Shown: positions 8,228-16,990, numbered from the stretch's first letter. The stretch is 19,128 nt of DNA from Xenorhabdus eapokensis (GCF_001908105.1 NZ_MKGQ01000026.1:22652-41779); one strand, 5' to 3'. Numbers and translations are program-made. Notes: generated by a model not told the origin, from the sequence alone.

Positions 8228-10372
8228 TTATTCCTCTCCCATCAATGGATCGCTGATGCTGTGCTCACCGTTTTCCAGTCTACCCGCCAAGCGACGGTAC
8301 CACCCTTTTGGCCCCACCAGTGAAATATCGTACCAGCCACCACTGATGCGGATGTCAAAAGTCTGGCTGTGACAGCTTCCCGCTGGCATTTCAATGTGCC
8401 ACGGTCCCTGCAATGTATATGGGCAGCGTTTTATCGTGATCTCCACCGTTGTGTCACTCGGATTGTTCAGTTCTAGTTGCAGGCAGGTATTATTCGCTAT
8501 TTGGCTCACTGCTGGCTGTTGCTGTGTCAGTGAGCCGCTCAGCGCACGGTGAAAACCGTTGGGTCCTAGCAACCAGAGATCATAGTTATCTGCCGTCTGC
8601 CAGTCATCACTAAGCGATTTACCTGCTTCAACAGTATAACGCCGCGGGATATCATCCAGATGCAGCCTGTCGTAAACATGAAATACCACACCCTGTTCGC
8701 CTGTGTTGTGAAAGCTCAGTGTCAGTAAACCTTTATCGGGATAAGCCGAGGCTTCAACATTAAGTCGGTAAGGCAACGCGCGGGATGGGCGAATCTGTCG
8801 CCATTGATACGGCAATTGTTGCTTTCCAACCTCCGGTAACGGCACCCGTGGTAACTCCTCTTGGCACCAGCGCAGGCTGTCTGCTGCCTGTCGCGTGATG
8901 GCCGGCAAACGGGGCACTTCATTGTTGGGATTGACAAAGTTGAACGCTGAAGTGAGATCACCGCACACTGCACGCCGCCAATCGCTGATATTCGGCTCGC
9001 GTACACAGAAACGCTTTTCCAAAAACTGTAGGACTGAGGTGTGATCGAATACCTGTGAGTTAACCCAACCTCCGCGACTCCAGGGTGACAGTATCAACAT
9101 AGGCACCCGCGGCCCAGGGCCATAAATAAGCCCATCTGGTGGCGGCTGCCACTGCGATCCCTCTGGGGCTGGGTGTTGGAAGATTTCGGTGTCAAATGGT
9201 ACTGTGGACTTGCCGGCGAAACTACGGTCTTTCCGTTGCGACGGCGCAGAGGGCGAAGGTATGTGGTCAAAGAAACCATCATTCTCATCGAAATTCACCA
9301 GCAATACCGTTTTGCTCCACACCTGCGGGTCTTCTGTCAGCGCATTGAGGATCTCCTGAATGAACCAGCCACCCTGTACAGGACAAGAAGGTACTGGATG
9401 CTCACAATAGGCCTCCGGTGCAACTATCCAGCTTACCTGTGGCAGCTTGCCCTTCTTCACCTCGGCACGGAATCCGGCCAGTATCGTTTCCAAATCGTCA
9501 CCGCTGGCAGCCGGCAGAGTATTGCCGTTGCCCTTATACAGCGGGATCTTATCGTTCAGTTCATCACTGTAGGGGACAAAATCGTTGAAATCCTGCGGCG
9601 GCTGTGCCGGATTACCGGCCCCGACGCTGGCAGTACGGTACTGGCGGAAACCAGCCAGCGGGTTATCACCGAAGTTGTCCGGCAGGTATTGATAAACTTT
9701 CCAGCTAATACCGTTCTCCTCCAGTCGCTCTGGGTAGGTTTTCCATGTATATCCTTCCTCTGGAGGACCAGGAGTGTCCCATTCATTGATCACTGCGGCA
9801 ACGTTAGCGGCACTGGGACCGTTGGTGCCGCTCCAGAGGAACAGACGGTTGGGATTGGTTCCTGCATGGATCGAACAATGATATGCGTCACACAAGGTAA
9901 AGGCGTTGGCTAAAGCAAACTGGTACGGCAGCTCGGTCTGGCAGTAATAGCCCATTGAGGTTGTTGTTTTATAGGTTGGCCAGGCATTCATACGGCCATT
10001 GTCCCAAGCGGAGTGTTCATCCCCCCAGGAATGAGGCGTACCACCAGCCCGCTGTGCATTACCGCATCGGCTGTCCAGATAATAAGGCAAGACCAACCGC
10101 CCATCTCCCTGTTGCTGCCAGATGTTGCGACCATCGGGAAGTGGAATGGTGATACGGTCGCTAAAACCACGAACGCCAGGCAAAGTGCCGAAATAATGGT
10201 CGAAGGAGCGGTTTTCCTGCATCAGGATCACTACATGCTCCACATCATTAATAGTACCGGTTCGGTTGTTGGCGGGGATGGCTAGCGCTTTGTGAATCGA
10301 GGCGGGTAGTGATGGATAGTCTGCCCCGATAGCCGCAGCCTGTAATATTTTTCTGTGTGAAAAGTTAGGCAT
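8228..10372 (-). CDS. phosphocholine-type phospholipase C
   Basis: This enzyme is expected to cleave phosphatidylcholine or sphingomyelin into phosphocholine and a lipid. The 714-residue product has the phosphoesterase domain of the PlcH/PlcN/AcpA family, with the metal-site motif MQENRSFDHYFGT (51-63), HAGTNPNR (169-176, probable Thr nucleophile T172), FDENDGFFDH (361-370) and GPGPRVPMLILSPWSRGG. Two C-terminal repeats of the bacterial PLC C-terminal type follow (about 540-620 and 635-705, each ending GPxGxxRxLxGxL). AGGAGGT lies five bases before the ATG, so the start is firm. Relatives begin with a twin-arginine signal, but here the motif reads SHRKILQ and the hydrophobic core is broken by GADYPS. 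The gene is 84 bp after yhjJ on the same strand and looks more GC-rich than xhlA, suggesting acquisition. It is absent from the matching E. coli locus. Confidence 0.9.
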   Translation of the reverse strand: MPNFSHRKILQAAAIGADYPSLPASIHKALAIPANNRTGTINDVEHVVILMQENRSFDHYFGTLPGVRGFSDRITIPLPDGRNIWQQQGDGRLVLPYYLDSRCGNAQRAGGTPHSWGDEHSAWDNGRMNAWPTYKTTTSMGYYCQTELPYQFALANAFTLCDAYHCSIHAGTNPNRLFLWSGTNGPSAANVAAVINEWDTPGPPEEGYTWKTYPERLEENGISWKVYQYLPDNFGDNPLAGFRQYRTASVGAGNPAQPPQDFNDFVPYSDELNDKIPLYKGNGNTLPAASGDDLETILAGFRAEVKKGKLPQVSWIVAPEAYCEHPVPSCPVQGGWFIQEILNALTEDPQVWSKTVLLVNFDENDGFFDHIPSPSAPSQRKDRSFAGKSTVPFDTEIFQHPAPEGSQWQPPPDGLIYGPGPRVPMLILSPWSRGGWVNSQVFDHTSVLQFLEKRFCVREPNISDWRRAVCGDLTSAFNFVNPNNEVPRLPAITRQAADSLRWCQEELPRVPLPEVGKQQLPYQWRQIRPSRALPYRLNVEASAYPDKGLLTLSFHNTGEQGVVFHVYDRLHLDDIPRRYTVEAGKSLSDDWQTADNYDLWLLGPNGFHRALSGSLTQQQPAVSQIANNTCLQLELNNPSDTTVEITIKRCPYTLQGPWHIEMPAGSCHSQTFDIRISGGWYDISLVGPKGWYRRLAGRLENGEHSISDPLMGEE

Positions 10373-10377
10373 AAGTT

Positions 10378-10384
10378 ACCTCCT
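10378..10384 (-). promoter_or_regulatory. strong ribosome binding site fixing the phospholipase start
   Basis: On the minus strand AGGAGGT is followed by five bases and then ATG. It is a near-perfect Shine-Dalgarno sequence. It rules out a missed upstream start that would restore a full twin-arginine motif. Confidence 0.85.
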
Positions 10385-10456
10385 GAGACGTGTCTTGAAA
10401 AGAGCCTCAAGGCAAATGCACCAATATGACTGGGGGAATGAACCCCGTTTACCTTC

Positions 10457-11926
10457 TTATTCCCCATCGCTCACTGTTTTAGGCTCTTTCGGTTTCTCCG
10501 GCTGCGGCCCTGGTCTCATAATCTGGTTAAAGCTATTTTTGATTTGATTAACATCAATCGGCACTTCACCTTTTGGTTGCACCAGAATAAAAGAGATTTC
10601 TTGAGACAGCATCTCTTGCAGTTTCTTATTCAAGCGTTGTGGTGTCAGGGAGGATAAAAATGCCTGTCTTAACCGTTGGAATTGTTCAGGGGCAATATCT
10701 ATCACATTATTTTGCTGTGACAACAGACGCTGGCTAATCAAAATATCGGTATCTGTGCGGGCATACATAGCAAATAGCTGCTGGAGCTGGCTCCGCTTCT
10801 GAGCATAAAGTTCATCAAATTGTTCCTGTGGTAATCCATTTTCCCGCAATGATGACAATTGGGAAGCCAGATAAAGCGTAGATCCCATCAGCTTATCCGT
10901 AGGGGAATCCAAGTTTAATGAGCAGTTCGCCCGCTGGTATATCACGCGGCAATCCAAACCTAATTGCATGTCATCCTGTTTGTCTTTAAGCCCCAATTGC
11001 AGGTAACGATAAAGTGCTTCACGCGTCAGGTCATTTAGCCAGTACTGAATCAAAGTTTGCGAATCGTTAATCGGCAACCAGTTCAGATTCCAGGTCAAAG
11101 ACAAACGATCCTGTGTGGCTTTATCACTCACTACACCAATCGTTGCTGCTTTCAGTGGCAGCAAGGTGGGAACGGGCACTGGCGTCTGCCGTTTTCCCCT
11201 CAATGACGCAAATGCTTGCTTAATCCGCTCTGGCAGTAATCTGTTATCAATATGCCCGGCGATATACAGTGTTATCGCATCCGGTGTGTACCATTGATGA
11301 TAAAAATTTTCGACTTTTTTTACATCGACAGGCATTGATACGGACATCCCAGGGTCATGGTCGATAAGCGTCGAACCTTGCAGACGCATACGCCATACTG
11401 GATCTTGGATATCAGATGGAAAAGTCGTTACAAGATGTGCATCCCCTTTCATGGCCTGTGCCAGTGTCTCTGGTGTAAATACCGCACCACCTGCAATATC
11501 GGATAACCATATCAATGCGTCTTGCAATAGATCAGCACGATTATTTGGCAGGCTCAGACTGTAAAGGGTGAAATCATAGGAAACAATAGCAGGCGGAAAG
11601 GGATTTTCAGTATCCATCGCATTGTGCCATAAATTTTCCAGCTTCTGCGATGATAAATCTTTACTGCTGGATAAGACGATTTTAGGAATAAGGGAGGTAT
11701 AGCCCCGTTGCAGGTTTTTCTCAGACAATGAGCCTGTCTTTACCAATAACCGCAACTGTATTCTGTCATTAGGCCGCTGTGGTGTTTGCAGGATTTGCCA
11801 ACTGAATCCATTTTCAAGTCTGCCTTGTTGCCAGGCCGGATCAGGTTGCAAGGTTTCAGCTTGTGCCAAACACGTTGTAGCCAGAATCGCACCACCAATA
11901 AGATACCCGATTTTGTTACCCAGCAT
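10457..11926 (-). CDS. yhjJ: YhjJ, periplasmic M16-family peptidase homologue without zinc motif
   Basis: The protein (489 residues) closely follows E. coli YhjJ (about 498 residues as I recall). Shared stretches include LQPDPAWQQG, PPxIVSYDxTLxxLSLPNNR, YQRA/YLRA-type Cys segments, YARxDTDIL and DIAPEQ. A signal peptide (residues 1-23, cleavage after AQA) targets it to the periplasm. It belongs to the insulinase-like M16 fold, but the place where active members carry HxxEH reads GYTSLIPKIVL (76-86), so the zinc site is missing and proteolysis is unlikely. The same region also lacks HxxEH in the E. coli protein as I recall it. I chose the ATG at 11926 over the GTG at 11932 because AGGGG then lies nine bases upstream. 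The C-terminus is rich in Pro, Glu and Lys. It is 106 bp after the hmsP-like gene on the same strand. No function is established. Confidence 0.88.
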   Translation of the reverse strand: MLGNKIGYLIGGAILATTCLAQAETLQPDPAWQQGRLENGFSWQILQTPQRPNDRIQLRLLVKTGSLSEKNLQRGYTSLIPKIVLSSSKDLSSQKLENLWHNAMDTENPFPPAIVSYDFTLYSLSLPNNRADLLQDALIWLSDIAGGAVFTPETLAQAMKGDAHLVTTFPSDIQDPVWRMRLQGSTLIDHDPGMSVSMPVDVKKVENFYHQWYTPDAITLYIAGHIDNRLLPERIKQAFASLRGKRQTPVPVPTLLPLKAATIGVVSDKATQDRLSLTWNLNWLPINDSQTLIQYWLNDLTREALYRYLQLGLKDKQDDMQLGLDCRVIYQRANCSLNLDSPTDKLMGSTLYLASQLSSLRENGLPQEQFDELYAQKRSQLQQLFAMYARTDTDILISQRLLSQQNNVIDIAPEQFQRLRQAFLSSLTPQRLNKKLQEMLSQEISFILVQPKGEVPIDVNQIKNSFNQIMRPGPQPEKPKEPKTVSDGE

Positions 11927-12032
11927 GTTCACTTACCCCTACCTGTTTAGTTTTATCCTGCAAAACCTAAGACAATCAGCCATACCTGGATATTATCATC
12001 GAGAATTAGACCTTCATTCATCTTGTAAGGTT

Positions 12033-12740
12033 TCATTTTGATGGTGTTTTCCGCTTATTAACCTGACGATTATAGCCTTTTACCAGTATCCCCAACTCAT
12101 CATCCTGATGGCTTTTAGGGCAAGGCATAGGCTCTGGCGGCCGTTCTTCATTCAGCTCCCGCGCAATATCGCGCAATGGATGGACGATAATGCGATTTAC
12201 ACACCAGCTTATCGACACCGTAAGAATCAGTGCGAGTAATAAATAAGTAGTCAACATTAATGCCAGTGTATTCAAGGCAAAACGATACACTCGATTGGAA
12301 TCAACCTGCAAAATAAGGTGTCCCTGTGATTCTGCTGTTTTCGGCGAAACACCATAAACATAGAGAGGAATATTGACCTCAATGGGAATACCAAAAACCT
12401 TCTTTGCCAGTTCAGGTATGGGGCGATGAGTTGCAAAATCCAGACTCATTACCCGAACATTATCAGGTAATAGTACGTCGGCTCGCCCCAGAATGCCTGA
12501 GGTCTTCAATCCAATCAACAGCGTTTTCGCTTTGTTGAGATCTGAACTTAACAATGCCTCTGCCAAAGGTGTCTGGATTTGTACAGCCGCATTGTTAAGC
12601 TGGCTGATATAGTCATCTTTCCTCTGCTGTAATAGGTGAGATAATTGGATGGTGATGAAAATAGCAATGGTAACCAAAGTGACTCCTGTCACTGCGGCCA
12701 TCTGTTTAATGGTTAACGAACGTTTGACACGCAATTTCAT
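12033..12740 (-). CDS. truncated HmsP/YhjK (PdeK) homologue: membrane sensor and HAMP only
   Basis: The 235-residue product matches the N-terminal third of HmsP/YhjK: the leader MKLRVKRSLTIKQM, TM1 (about 15-36), a periplasmic segment (about 37-153) with GILGRADVLLP and HLILQVDS, TM2 (about 155-182, TYLLLALILTVSISWC), and a HAMP-like tail with IVHPLRDIARE and DDELGILVKGYNR. Full-length relatives run to about 650 residues and continue into a degenerate GGDEF and an EAL phosphodiesterase domain. Here the frame stops after YNRQVNKRKTPSK, and only 106 bp separate it from yhjJ, so the catalytic part is deleted rather than frameshifted. The retained part has no internal stop and keeps family residues. 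An open frame continues upstream to a TTG at 12851, but homology begins at the ATG at 12740. It could be a remnant or a repurposed sensor. Confidence 0.82.
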   Translation of the reverse strand: MKLRVKRSLTIKQMAAVTGVTLVTIAIFITIQLSHLLQQRKDDYISQLNNAAVQIQTPLAEALLSSDLNKAKTLLIGLKTSGILGRADVLLPDNVRVMSLDFATHRPIPELAKKVFGIPIEVNIPLYVYGVSPKTAESQGHLILQVDSNRVYRFALNTLALMLTTYLLLALILTVSISWCVNRIIVHPLRDIARELNEERPPEPMPCPKSHQDDELGILVKGYNRQVNKRKTPSK

Positions 12741-13015
12741 CTTATCCAAACCAATACCAACTAATAGTAGAAATACTGACCAACACATCTTAACAATGTG
12801 AGCGAGTATACTTGATTTTACTGGTGGTCGTCTTATTTTGATGAATGGCAATACAAGAGAGAAAATGACCGAGATATAACGGCATCACTCAGTAAAGCGA
12901 TTGTATAACGTTTATACTACGATCGACTACAAGCGATTCTACTACAACTTGCCCAAAAATGTCGTAAGGCCTCGTCGCTTAGAGGATGTTAACGTTATAC
13001 CGCAGTCAGATACAA
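12741..13015. other. gap between dppF and the hmsP-like gene
   Basis: This 275-bp gap occupies the place where E. coli carries the bcs cellulose genes. I see no credible gene. It contains the dyad GTATAA-CGT-TTATAC (12903-12917) and a second copy of its core in opposite orientation at 12991-13000. A weak 4-bp hairpin at 12970-12985 lacks a T-run, so the 3' end of the dpp transcript is not clearly marked. The hmsP-like gene's promoter should lie in the part nearest 12741, but no good match stands out. Confidence 0.5.
12903..13000. repeat. 10-bp inverted repeat pair, 98-bp span
   Basis: GTATAACGTT at 12903-12912 and its exact reverse complement AACGTTATAC at 12991-13000 bracket 78 bp of non-coding DNA. 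The left copy overlaps a separate short dyad (12903-12917). It could be a pair of operator sites, a short non-autonomous element or chance. Confidence 0.4.
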
Positions 13016-14032
13016 TTAGGTGGATGGATTTTCCTCCTGCTCGACCGCGAAACACGCGATCAGTTGTCCGCCATATTGCTTTAACTTAGGCTGGAATTGG
13101 GTACACTGGCTAAATGCACGACGACAACGGGCAGCAAACGCACACCCTGCCGGCGGATTCATCGGGCTTGGCAGCTCTCCCGTCAGCTTAATACGTTCAC
13201 GGCGCAGTTCAGGATTAAGGCGAGGCGTCGCTGACAACAATGCCTGTGTGTAAGGATGGCGCGGATTGTTGAAAATCATTTCCTTACTGCCTTTTTCAAC
13301 ACAACGTCCCAAATACATCACTATCACTTCATCAGCAATATGTTCGACGACTGAAAGGTCATGGGATATAAAAACGTAAGACAATCCCAGCTCCTGCTGC
13401 AAATCCATCATCAGGTTCAGAACCTGCGCTCGCACGGAAACATCCAACGCTGAAACGGGTTCATCTGCAATCACCACGTCTGGATTTAACATTAATCCAC
13501 GGGCAATGGCGATACGCTGCCGCTGACCACCAGAAAACATATGCGGATAACGCGCATAATGTTCCGGTTTTAATCCCACTTTCGCCATCATCTGCAAGAC
13601 TTTTTCCTTGCGTTCACTCGCGGTAAGTGAAGTATTAATCAGTAATGGCTCTTCCAAAATCTGTCCCACTTTTTTACGGGGATTTAAAGAAGCGTAAGGA
13701 TTTTGAAATACAATCTGGATCTTCTGGCGACGAAGTTTTTCTGCTTCTTTATTTGGCACCAACAGATCTTGTCCCAGATAATAAAGCTCCCCATCAGTCG
13801 GTTTTTCAATCATGGTCAGCAGGCGGCTTAATGTGGATTTGCCACAGCCCGATTCGCCGACAACCGCCAGCGTTTTACCTTTTTCCAGTTCAAATGAGAC
13901 ACCATCCAACGCCTTAACCATACGCTCAGGCGAGAATAAGCCTGTTTTCACCGGATAGTACTTCTTCAATTCAGTGGCTTGCAGCAAAGGTGCTTCGGCC
14001 TTCTCCTGCTCTCTGTTTTGTTGAATATTCAT
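13016..14032 (-). CDS. dppF: DppF, dipeptide ABC transporter ATP-binding subunit
   Basis: This is one of the two ATPase subunits that power DppBC-mediated import of di- and tripeptides (and, in E. coli, haem and 5-aminolevulinate). The 338-residue protein has Walker [10 protein letters not shown] (59-67), Q-loop FQNPY (109-113), signature FSGGQRQR (166-173), Walker B VVIADEP (186-192) and switch histidine H224 in ISHDL. The C-terminal oligopeptide-transporter extension has the [12 protein letters not shown]...C...IAC cysteines thought to bind an Fe-S cluster in Dpp/Opp ATPases. It is close to E. coli DppF along its whole length. Its ATG overlaps the dppD stop by ATGA, so translation is probably coupled. 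It is the last gene of the operon. Confidence 0.97.
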   Translation of the reverse strand: MNIQQNREQEKAEAPLLQATELKKYYPVKTGLFSPERMVKALDGVSFELEKGKTLAVVGESGCGKSTLSRLLTMIEKPTDGELYYLGQDLLVPNKEAEKLRRQKIQIVFQNPYASLNPRKKVGQILEEPLLINTSLTASERKEKVLQMMAKVGLKPEHYARYPHMFSGGQRQRIAIARGLMLNPDVVIADEPVSALDVSVRAQVLNLMMDLQQELGLSYVFISHDLSVVEHIADEVIVMYLGRCVEKGSKEMIFNNPRHPYTQALLSATPRLNPELRRERIKLTGELPSPMNPPAGCAFAARCRRAFSQCTQFQPKLKQYGGQLIACFAVEQEENPST

Positions 14033-15009
14033 ACTGTTGGCCTCCCCTGATCATCCAGTGGCATGTGACATTTAACCTGACGCCCTCTCATTGATTGCAA
14101 TGACGGCTCGTCCTGACGACAGCGCTCATTGGCATAGGGGCAACGGGGGTTGAGCAGACATCCCATTGGGCGATCATATTTTCCGGGAACAACGCCGGCC
14201 AATGATGCTAAACGGGATTTATCCGCCGCAAATTCCGGCAATGCCCGCAATAATGCCTGCGTATAAGGATGGCGGGGCGCGCGGAAGATTTCTGTTGCTT
14301 TGCCAATTTCTACCACCTGTCCGGCATACATCACAATAATATGGTGGGCGGCTTCCGCTACCAGCGCCAAATCATGGGTGATCAAGAGTAATGCCATGTT
14401 TTCCTGCTGCTGCAATTCCAGCAACAGTTCGATGATTTGCGCCTGAATGGTGACATCCAGAGCTGTTGTCGGTTCATCGGCAATCAGGAGCTTTGGACGG
14501 CATGCGATAGCCATCGCGATCATCACACGCTGGCTCATCCCTCCCGATAATTGATGCGGATAAACATCCAGACGAGAGACCGGATCGGGAATACCCACCT
14601 GAGTCAATAAGTCGATTGCCCGCTGATGTCGCGTTTTCCGGTTGCCACCCTGATGGACTTTCAAGGCTTCCATAATCTGATAACCGACGGTGTAGCACGG
14701 ATTCAAACTGGTCATCGGATCTTGGAAAATCATCGCCACTTCCGCACCCACTAACTGACGGCGCTCTTTTTCTGAAATTTTAGTCAGGTCACGGCCACCG
14801 AATTCCAGTTTTTCAGCCATAACTCTGCCCGGATAATCAATCAGCCCCATAATCGCCAATGAACTGACTGATTTGCCTGAGCCGGATTCTCCAACGATGC
14901 CGACAACTTCTCCCTGCTCAACACGGTAGCTAATACGGTCAACAGCGCGGAATGGGACATCTTCATCCCCGAAATGCACCGACAATTGGTCTACATTCAA
15001 TAATGCCAT
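14029..15009 (-). CDS. dppD: DppD, dipeptide ABC transporter ATP-binding subunit
   Basis: This is the second ATPase of the dipeptide permease, 326 residues, within a residue or so of the E. coli length. Visible motifs are Walker A GESGSGKS (40-47), Q-loop FQDPM (95-99), signature LSGGMSQR (154-161), Walker B LLIADEP (174-180) and the switch [10 protein letters not shown]. The C-terminal extension has [15 protein letters not shown]...KC, the four-cysteine set of this family. It should pair with DppF as a heterodimer under DppBC. The gene starts 12 bp after dppC and overlaps dppF by 4 bp. AGGGGG lies just upstream of the ATG. Confidence 0.97.
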   Translation of the reverse strand: MALLNVDQLSVHFGDEDVPFRAVDRISYRVEQGEVVGIVGESGSGKSVSSLAIMGLIDYPGRVMAEKLEFGGRDLTKISEKERRQLVGAEVAMIFQDPMTSLNPCYTVGYQIMEALKVHQGGNRKTRHQRAIDLLTQVGIPDPVSRLDVYPHQLSGGMSQRVMIAMAIACRPKLLIADEPTTALDVTIQAQIIELLLELQQQENMALLLITHDLALVAEAAHHIIVMYAGQVVEIGKATEIFRAPRHPYTQALLRALPEFAADKSRLASLAGVVPGKYDRPMGCLLNPRCPYANERCRQDEPSLQSMRGRQVKCHMPLDDQGRPTV

Positions 15010-15021
15010 TTCTCAATCCCC

Positions 15022-15924
15022 CTACTGCTTGAGCTTGGGATCAAGTGCATCACGCAACCCATCCCCCATCAGGTTAAATGCCAGTACCGTCAATAGGATA
15101 GCCAGCCCCGGAAAGGTCACCACCCACCACGCACTCTGGGTAAATTGCAAAACATCAGCCAGCATGGTTCCCCATTCCGGCGTCGGTGGCTGCGCTCCCA
15201 TTCCCAGAAACCCTAAGGCCGCCATATCAAGAATAGCGTTTGAAAACCCTAATGACGCTTGCACAATTAACGGCGCGAGGCAGTTCGGCAGGATATTGAT
15301 AAACATCTGACGTATGGCTCCCGCACCCGCTACCTGGGAAGCGGTCACATAATCGCGGTTAACTTCCACCAGTACCGCCGCCCTTGTCAGACGGATATAG
15401 TGGGGCAAGGCGACAAAAGTCAGAGCCAATGACGCATTGATAATTGATGGGCCAAAAATCGCCACCAGCACCAATGCCAGCAGCAGGCTTGGCAAGGCCA
15501 GCATAATATCGACGATACGCATGATAATGGTATCCACCATACCGCCGAAATATCCAGCTAATACCCCCAGAATGATACCCATGATAAGAGACATCACTAC
15601 GACCAGACAGCCAACCAATAATGAAAGGCGTGCCCCATACATTAGGCGGGACAGAATATCGCGCCCAACATCATCGGTGCCGAGAATAAATTGCCAGCTT
15701 CCGCCTTCCTGCCATACCGGAGGCATCAGCAAGGAATCACGGAACTGTTCTGCCGGACCGTGCGGCGCTAGTATCCCCGCTAATAATGTAATCAGCAGCA
15801 TCAGGACAATATAGACAAGGCCAATCACTGCGCCTTTGTTACGTTTAAAGTAGTGCCAAAATTCCTGTATCGGCGTCATTAATTTCGGCGCACCCGATAC
15901 GACAGGCTCAGTTGTTTGAGTCAT
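15022..15924 (-). CDS. dppC: DppC, dipeptide permease membrane subunit
   Basis: This is an inner-membrane permease subunit of the dipeptide transporter. The N-terminal cytoplasmic leader PIQEFWHYFKRNKGAVIGLVY is typical of DppC/OppC, and about six hydrophobic segments follow. The cytoplasmic EAA loop (RDYVTASQVAGAGAIRQMF) contacts the ATPases. The C-terminus NLMGDGLRDALDPKLKQ matches E. coli DppC. Two ATGs lie in tandem (15927 and 15924). I prefer the second because it gives 300 residues, the E. coli length, and puts AGGAG six bases upstream. It is separated from dppB by only 9 bp. Confidence 0.96.
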   Translation of the reverse strand: MTQTTEPVVSGAPKLMTPIQEFWHYFKRNKGAVIGLVYIVLMLLITLLAGILAPHGPAEQFRDSLLMPPVWQEGGSWQFILGTDDVGRDILSRLMYGARLSLLVGCLVVVMSLIMGIILGVLAGYFGGMVDTIIMRIVDIMLALPSLLLALVLVAIFGPSIINASLALTFVALPHYIRLTRAAVLVEVNRDYVTASQVAGAGAIRQMFINILPNCLAPLIVQASLGFSNAILDMAALGFLGMGAQPPTPEWGTMLADVLQFTQSAWWVVTFPGLAILLTVLAFNLMGDGLRDALDPKLKQ

Positions 15925-15933
15925 CATGTGCTC

Positions 15934-16953
15934 CTATTTCTTATGACGAATGCGCGGATTGACAATGCCGTACAACAAATCAACCACCAGATTGACCAGA
16001 ATAATCATGGTAGCCACCAACAATACTCCCCCTTGTACTACGGGATAGTCACGACGTTGCAGGGCATCAATCAACCAACGCCCTAATCCTGGCCATGAGA
16101 AGATGGTTTCTGTCAGAATGGCACCCGCCAACATGATGCCCACTTGCAAGCCAATCACCGTGACTACGGGTAACAAAGCATTACGCAACGCATGGACGAT
16201 AATGACACGAATGCGGCTTAGTCCTTTTGCTCTGGCAGTACGGATATAATCTTCGCCCAGCACTTCCAGCATGGAAGAGCGTGTCATGCGCACGATGACG
16301 GCTAATGGGATCGTTCCCAGCACAATGGCAGGCAGGATCAAGTGCATGACAGCATCAGTGAAATCTCCCTCCTCACCCCAGATCAGCGTATCAATCAGCA
16401 TAAATCCTGTCAGGGGATTGCTGTCATCAATAAACACACTATCAGCGATTCGGCCAGAAACAGGGGTTAAGTTCCAGTGGACTGAGACCAGCATGATCAG
16501 CATGATCCCCCACCAGAAAATGGGCATGGAGTAGCCGGTCAATGACAAACCAATCGCGGTGTGATCAAAGACCGACCCCCGTTTGACTGCCGCCAATACA
16601 CCGACTGGAATACCGACAGCGATGGCAAATAACATGGCACAGATGCCCAGTTCGAAAGTCGCTTTAAAACGCGGAACAAATTCATCCCACACAGGAATGC
16701 GGCTTTTCAACGAGATCCCCAAATCACCATGCAACACGCCATTGATATAATGAAAATATTGCTCCCAGAGAGGCTTATCCAACCCCATTTCAGCCATCAA
16801 TTGGGCATGACGCTCAGCAGAAATACCACGCTCTCCCGCCATAATCAGCACGGGATCACCAGGTATCATGTGCACAAACGCGAAAGTCAGCAGCGTAATA
16901 CCAATAAACGTCGGGATCACTAACCCTAGACGTCGGAGGATAAATTGCAGCAT
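15934..16953 (-). CDS. dppB: DppB, dipeptide permease membrane subunit
   Basis: This is the partner permease subunit of DppC, 339 residues, the same length as E. coli DppB as I recall. It starts MLQFILRRLGLVIPTFIGITLL, characteristic of the family, with the TM1-to-TM2 segment containing MIPGDPVLIM. About six membrane segments are visible, and the EAA loop (EDYIRTARAKGLSRIRVI) lies near residues 235-255. It ends YGIVNPRIRHKK. The gene follows dppA after 96 bp that contain a strong hairpin, so DppA can be made in excess over the membrane subunits, as is usual for binding-protein operons. Confidence 0.97.
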   Translation of the reverse strand: MLQFILRRLGLVIPTFIGITLLTFAFVHMIPGDPVLIMAGERGISAERHAQLMAEMGLDKPLWEQYFHYINGVLHGDLGISLKSRIPVWDEFVPRFKATFELGICAMLFAIAVGIPVGVLAAVKRGSVFDHTAIGLSLTGYSMPIFWWGIMLIMLVSVHWNLTPVSGRIADSVFIDDSNPLTGFMLIDTLIWGEEGDFTDAVMHLILPAIVLGTIPLAVIVRMTRSSMLEVLGEDYIRTARAKGLSRIRVIIVHALRNALLPVVTVIGLQVGIMLAGAILTETIFSWPGLGRWLIDALQRRDYPVVQGGVLLVATMIILVNLVVDLLYGIVNPRIRHKK

Positions 16954-16990
16954 ATCCTGAGTTCCCTTTTTAAATACCTCAGAGAAGCGA

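Noticed and set aside
9173..9913. 246-codon open frame antisense to the phospholipase gene
   Set aside because: The sense strand encodes a clear enzyme with catalytic motifs across the same bases, and the antisense product has no recognisable domain.
11957..12025. 22-codon ORF on the minus strand between the hmsP-like gene and yhjJ
   Set aside because: It has a hydrophobic tail but no Shine-Dalgarno sequence and does not match the C-terminus expected of HmsP; chance is the simpler explanation.
12741..12851. N-terminal extension of the hmsP-like protein to the TTG at 12851
   Set aside because: The extension has no good ribosome binding site, and recognisable family homology starts at the ATG at 12740.
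12970..12985. CCTC/GAGG hairpin as the dpp operon terminator
   Set aside because: Only four base pairs and no T-run on the minus strand.
12901..13089. Small ORF (62 codons) crossing the dppF 3' end
   Set aside because: It starts with a TTG, overlaps dppF on the opposite strand, and has no ribosome binding site or family resemblance.
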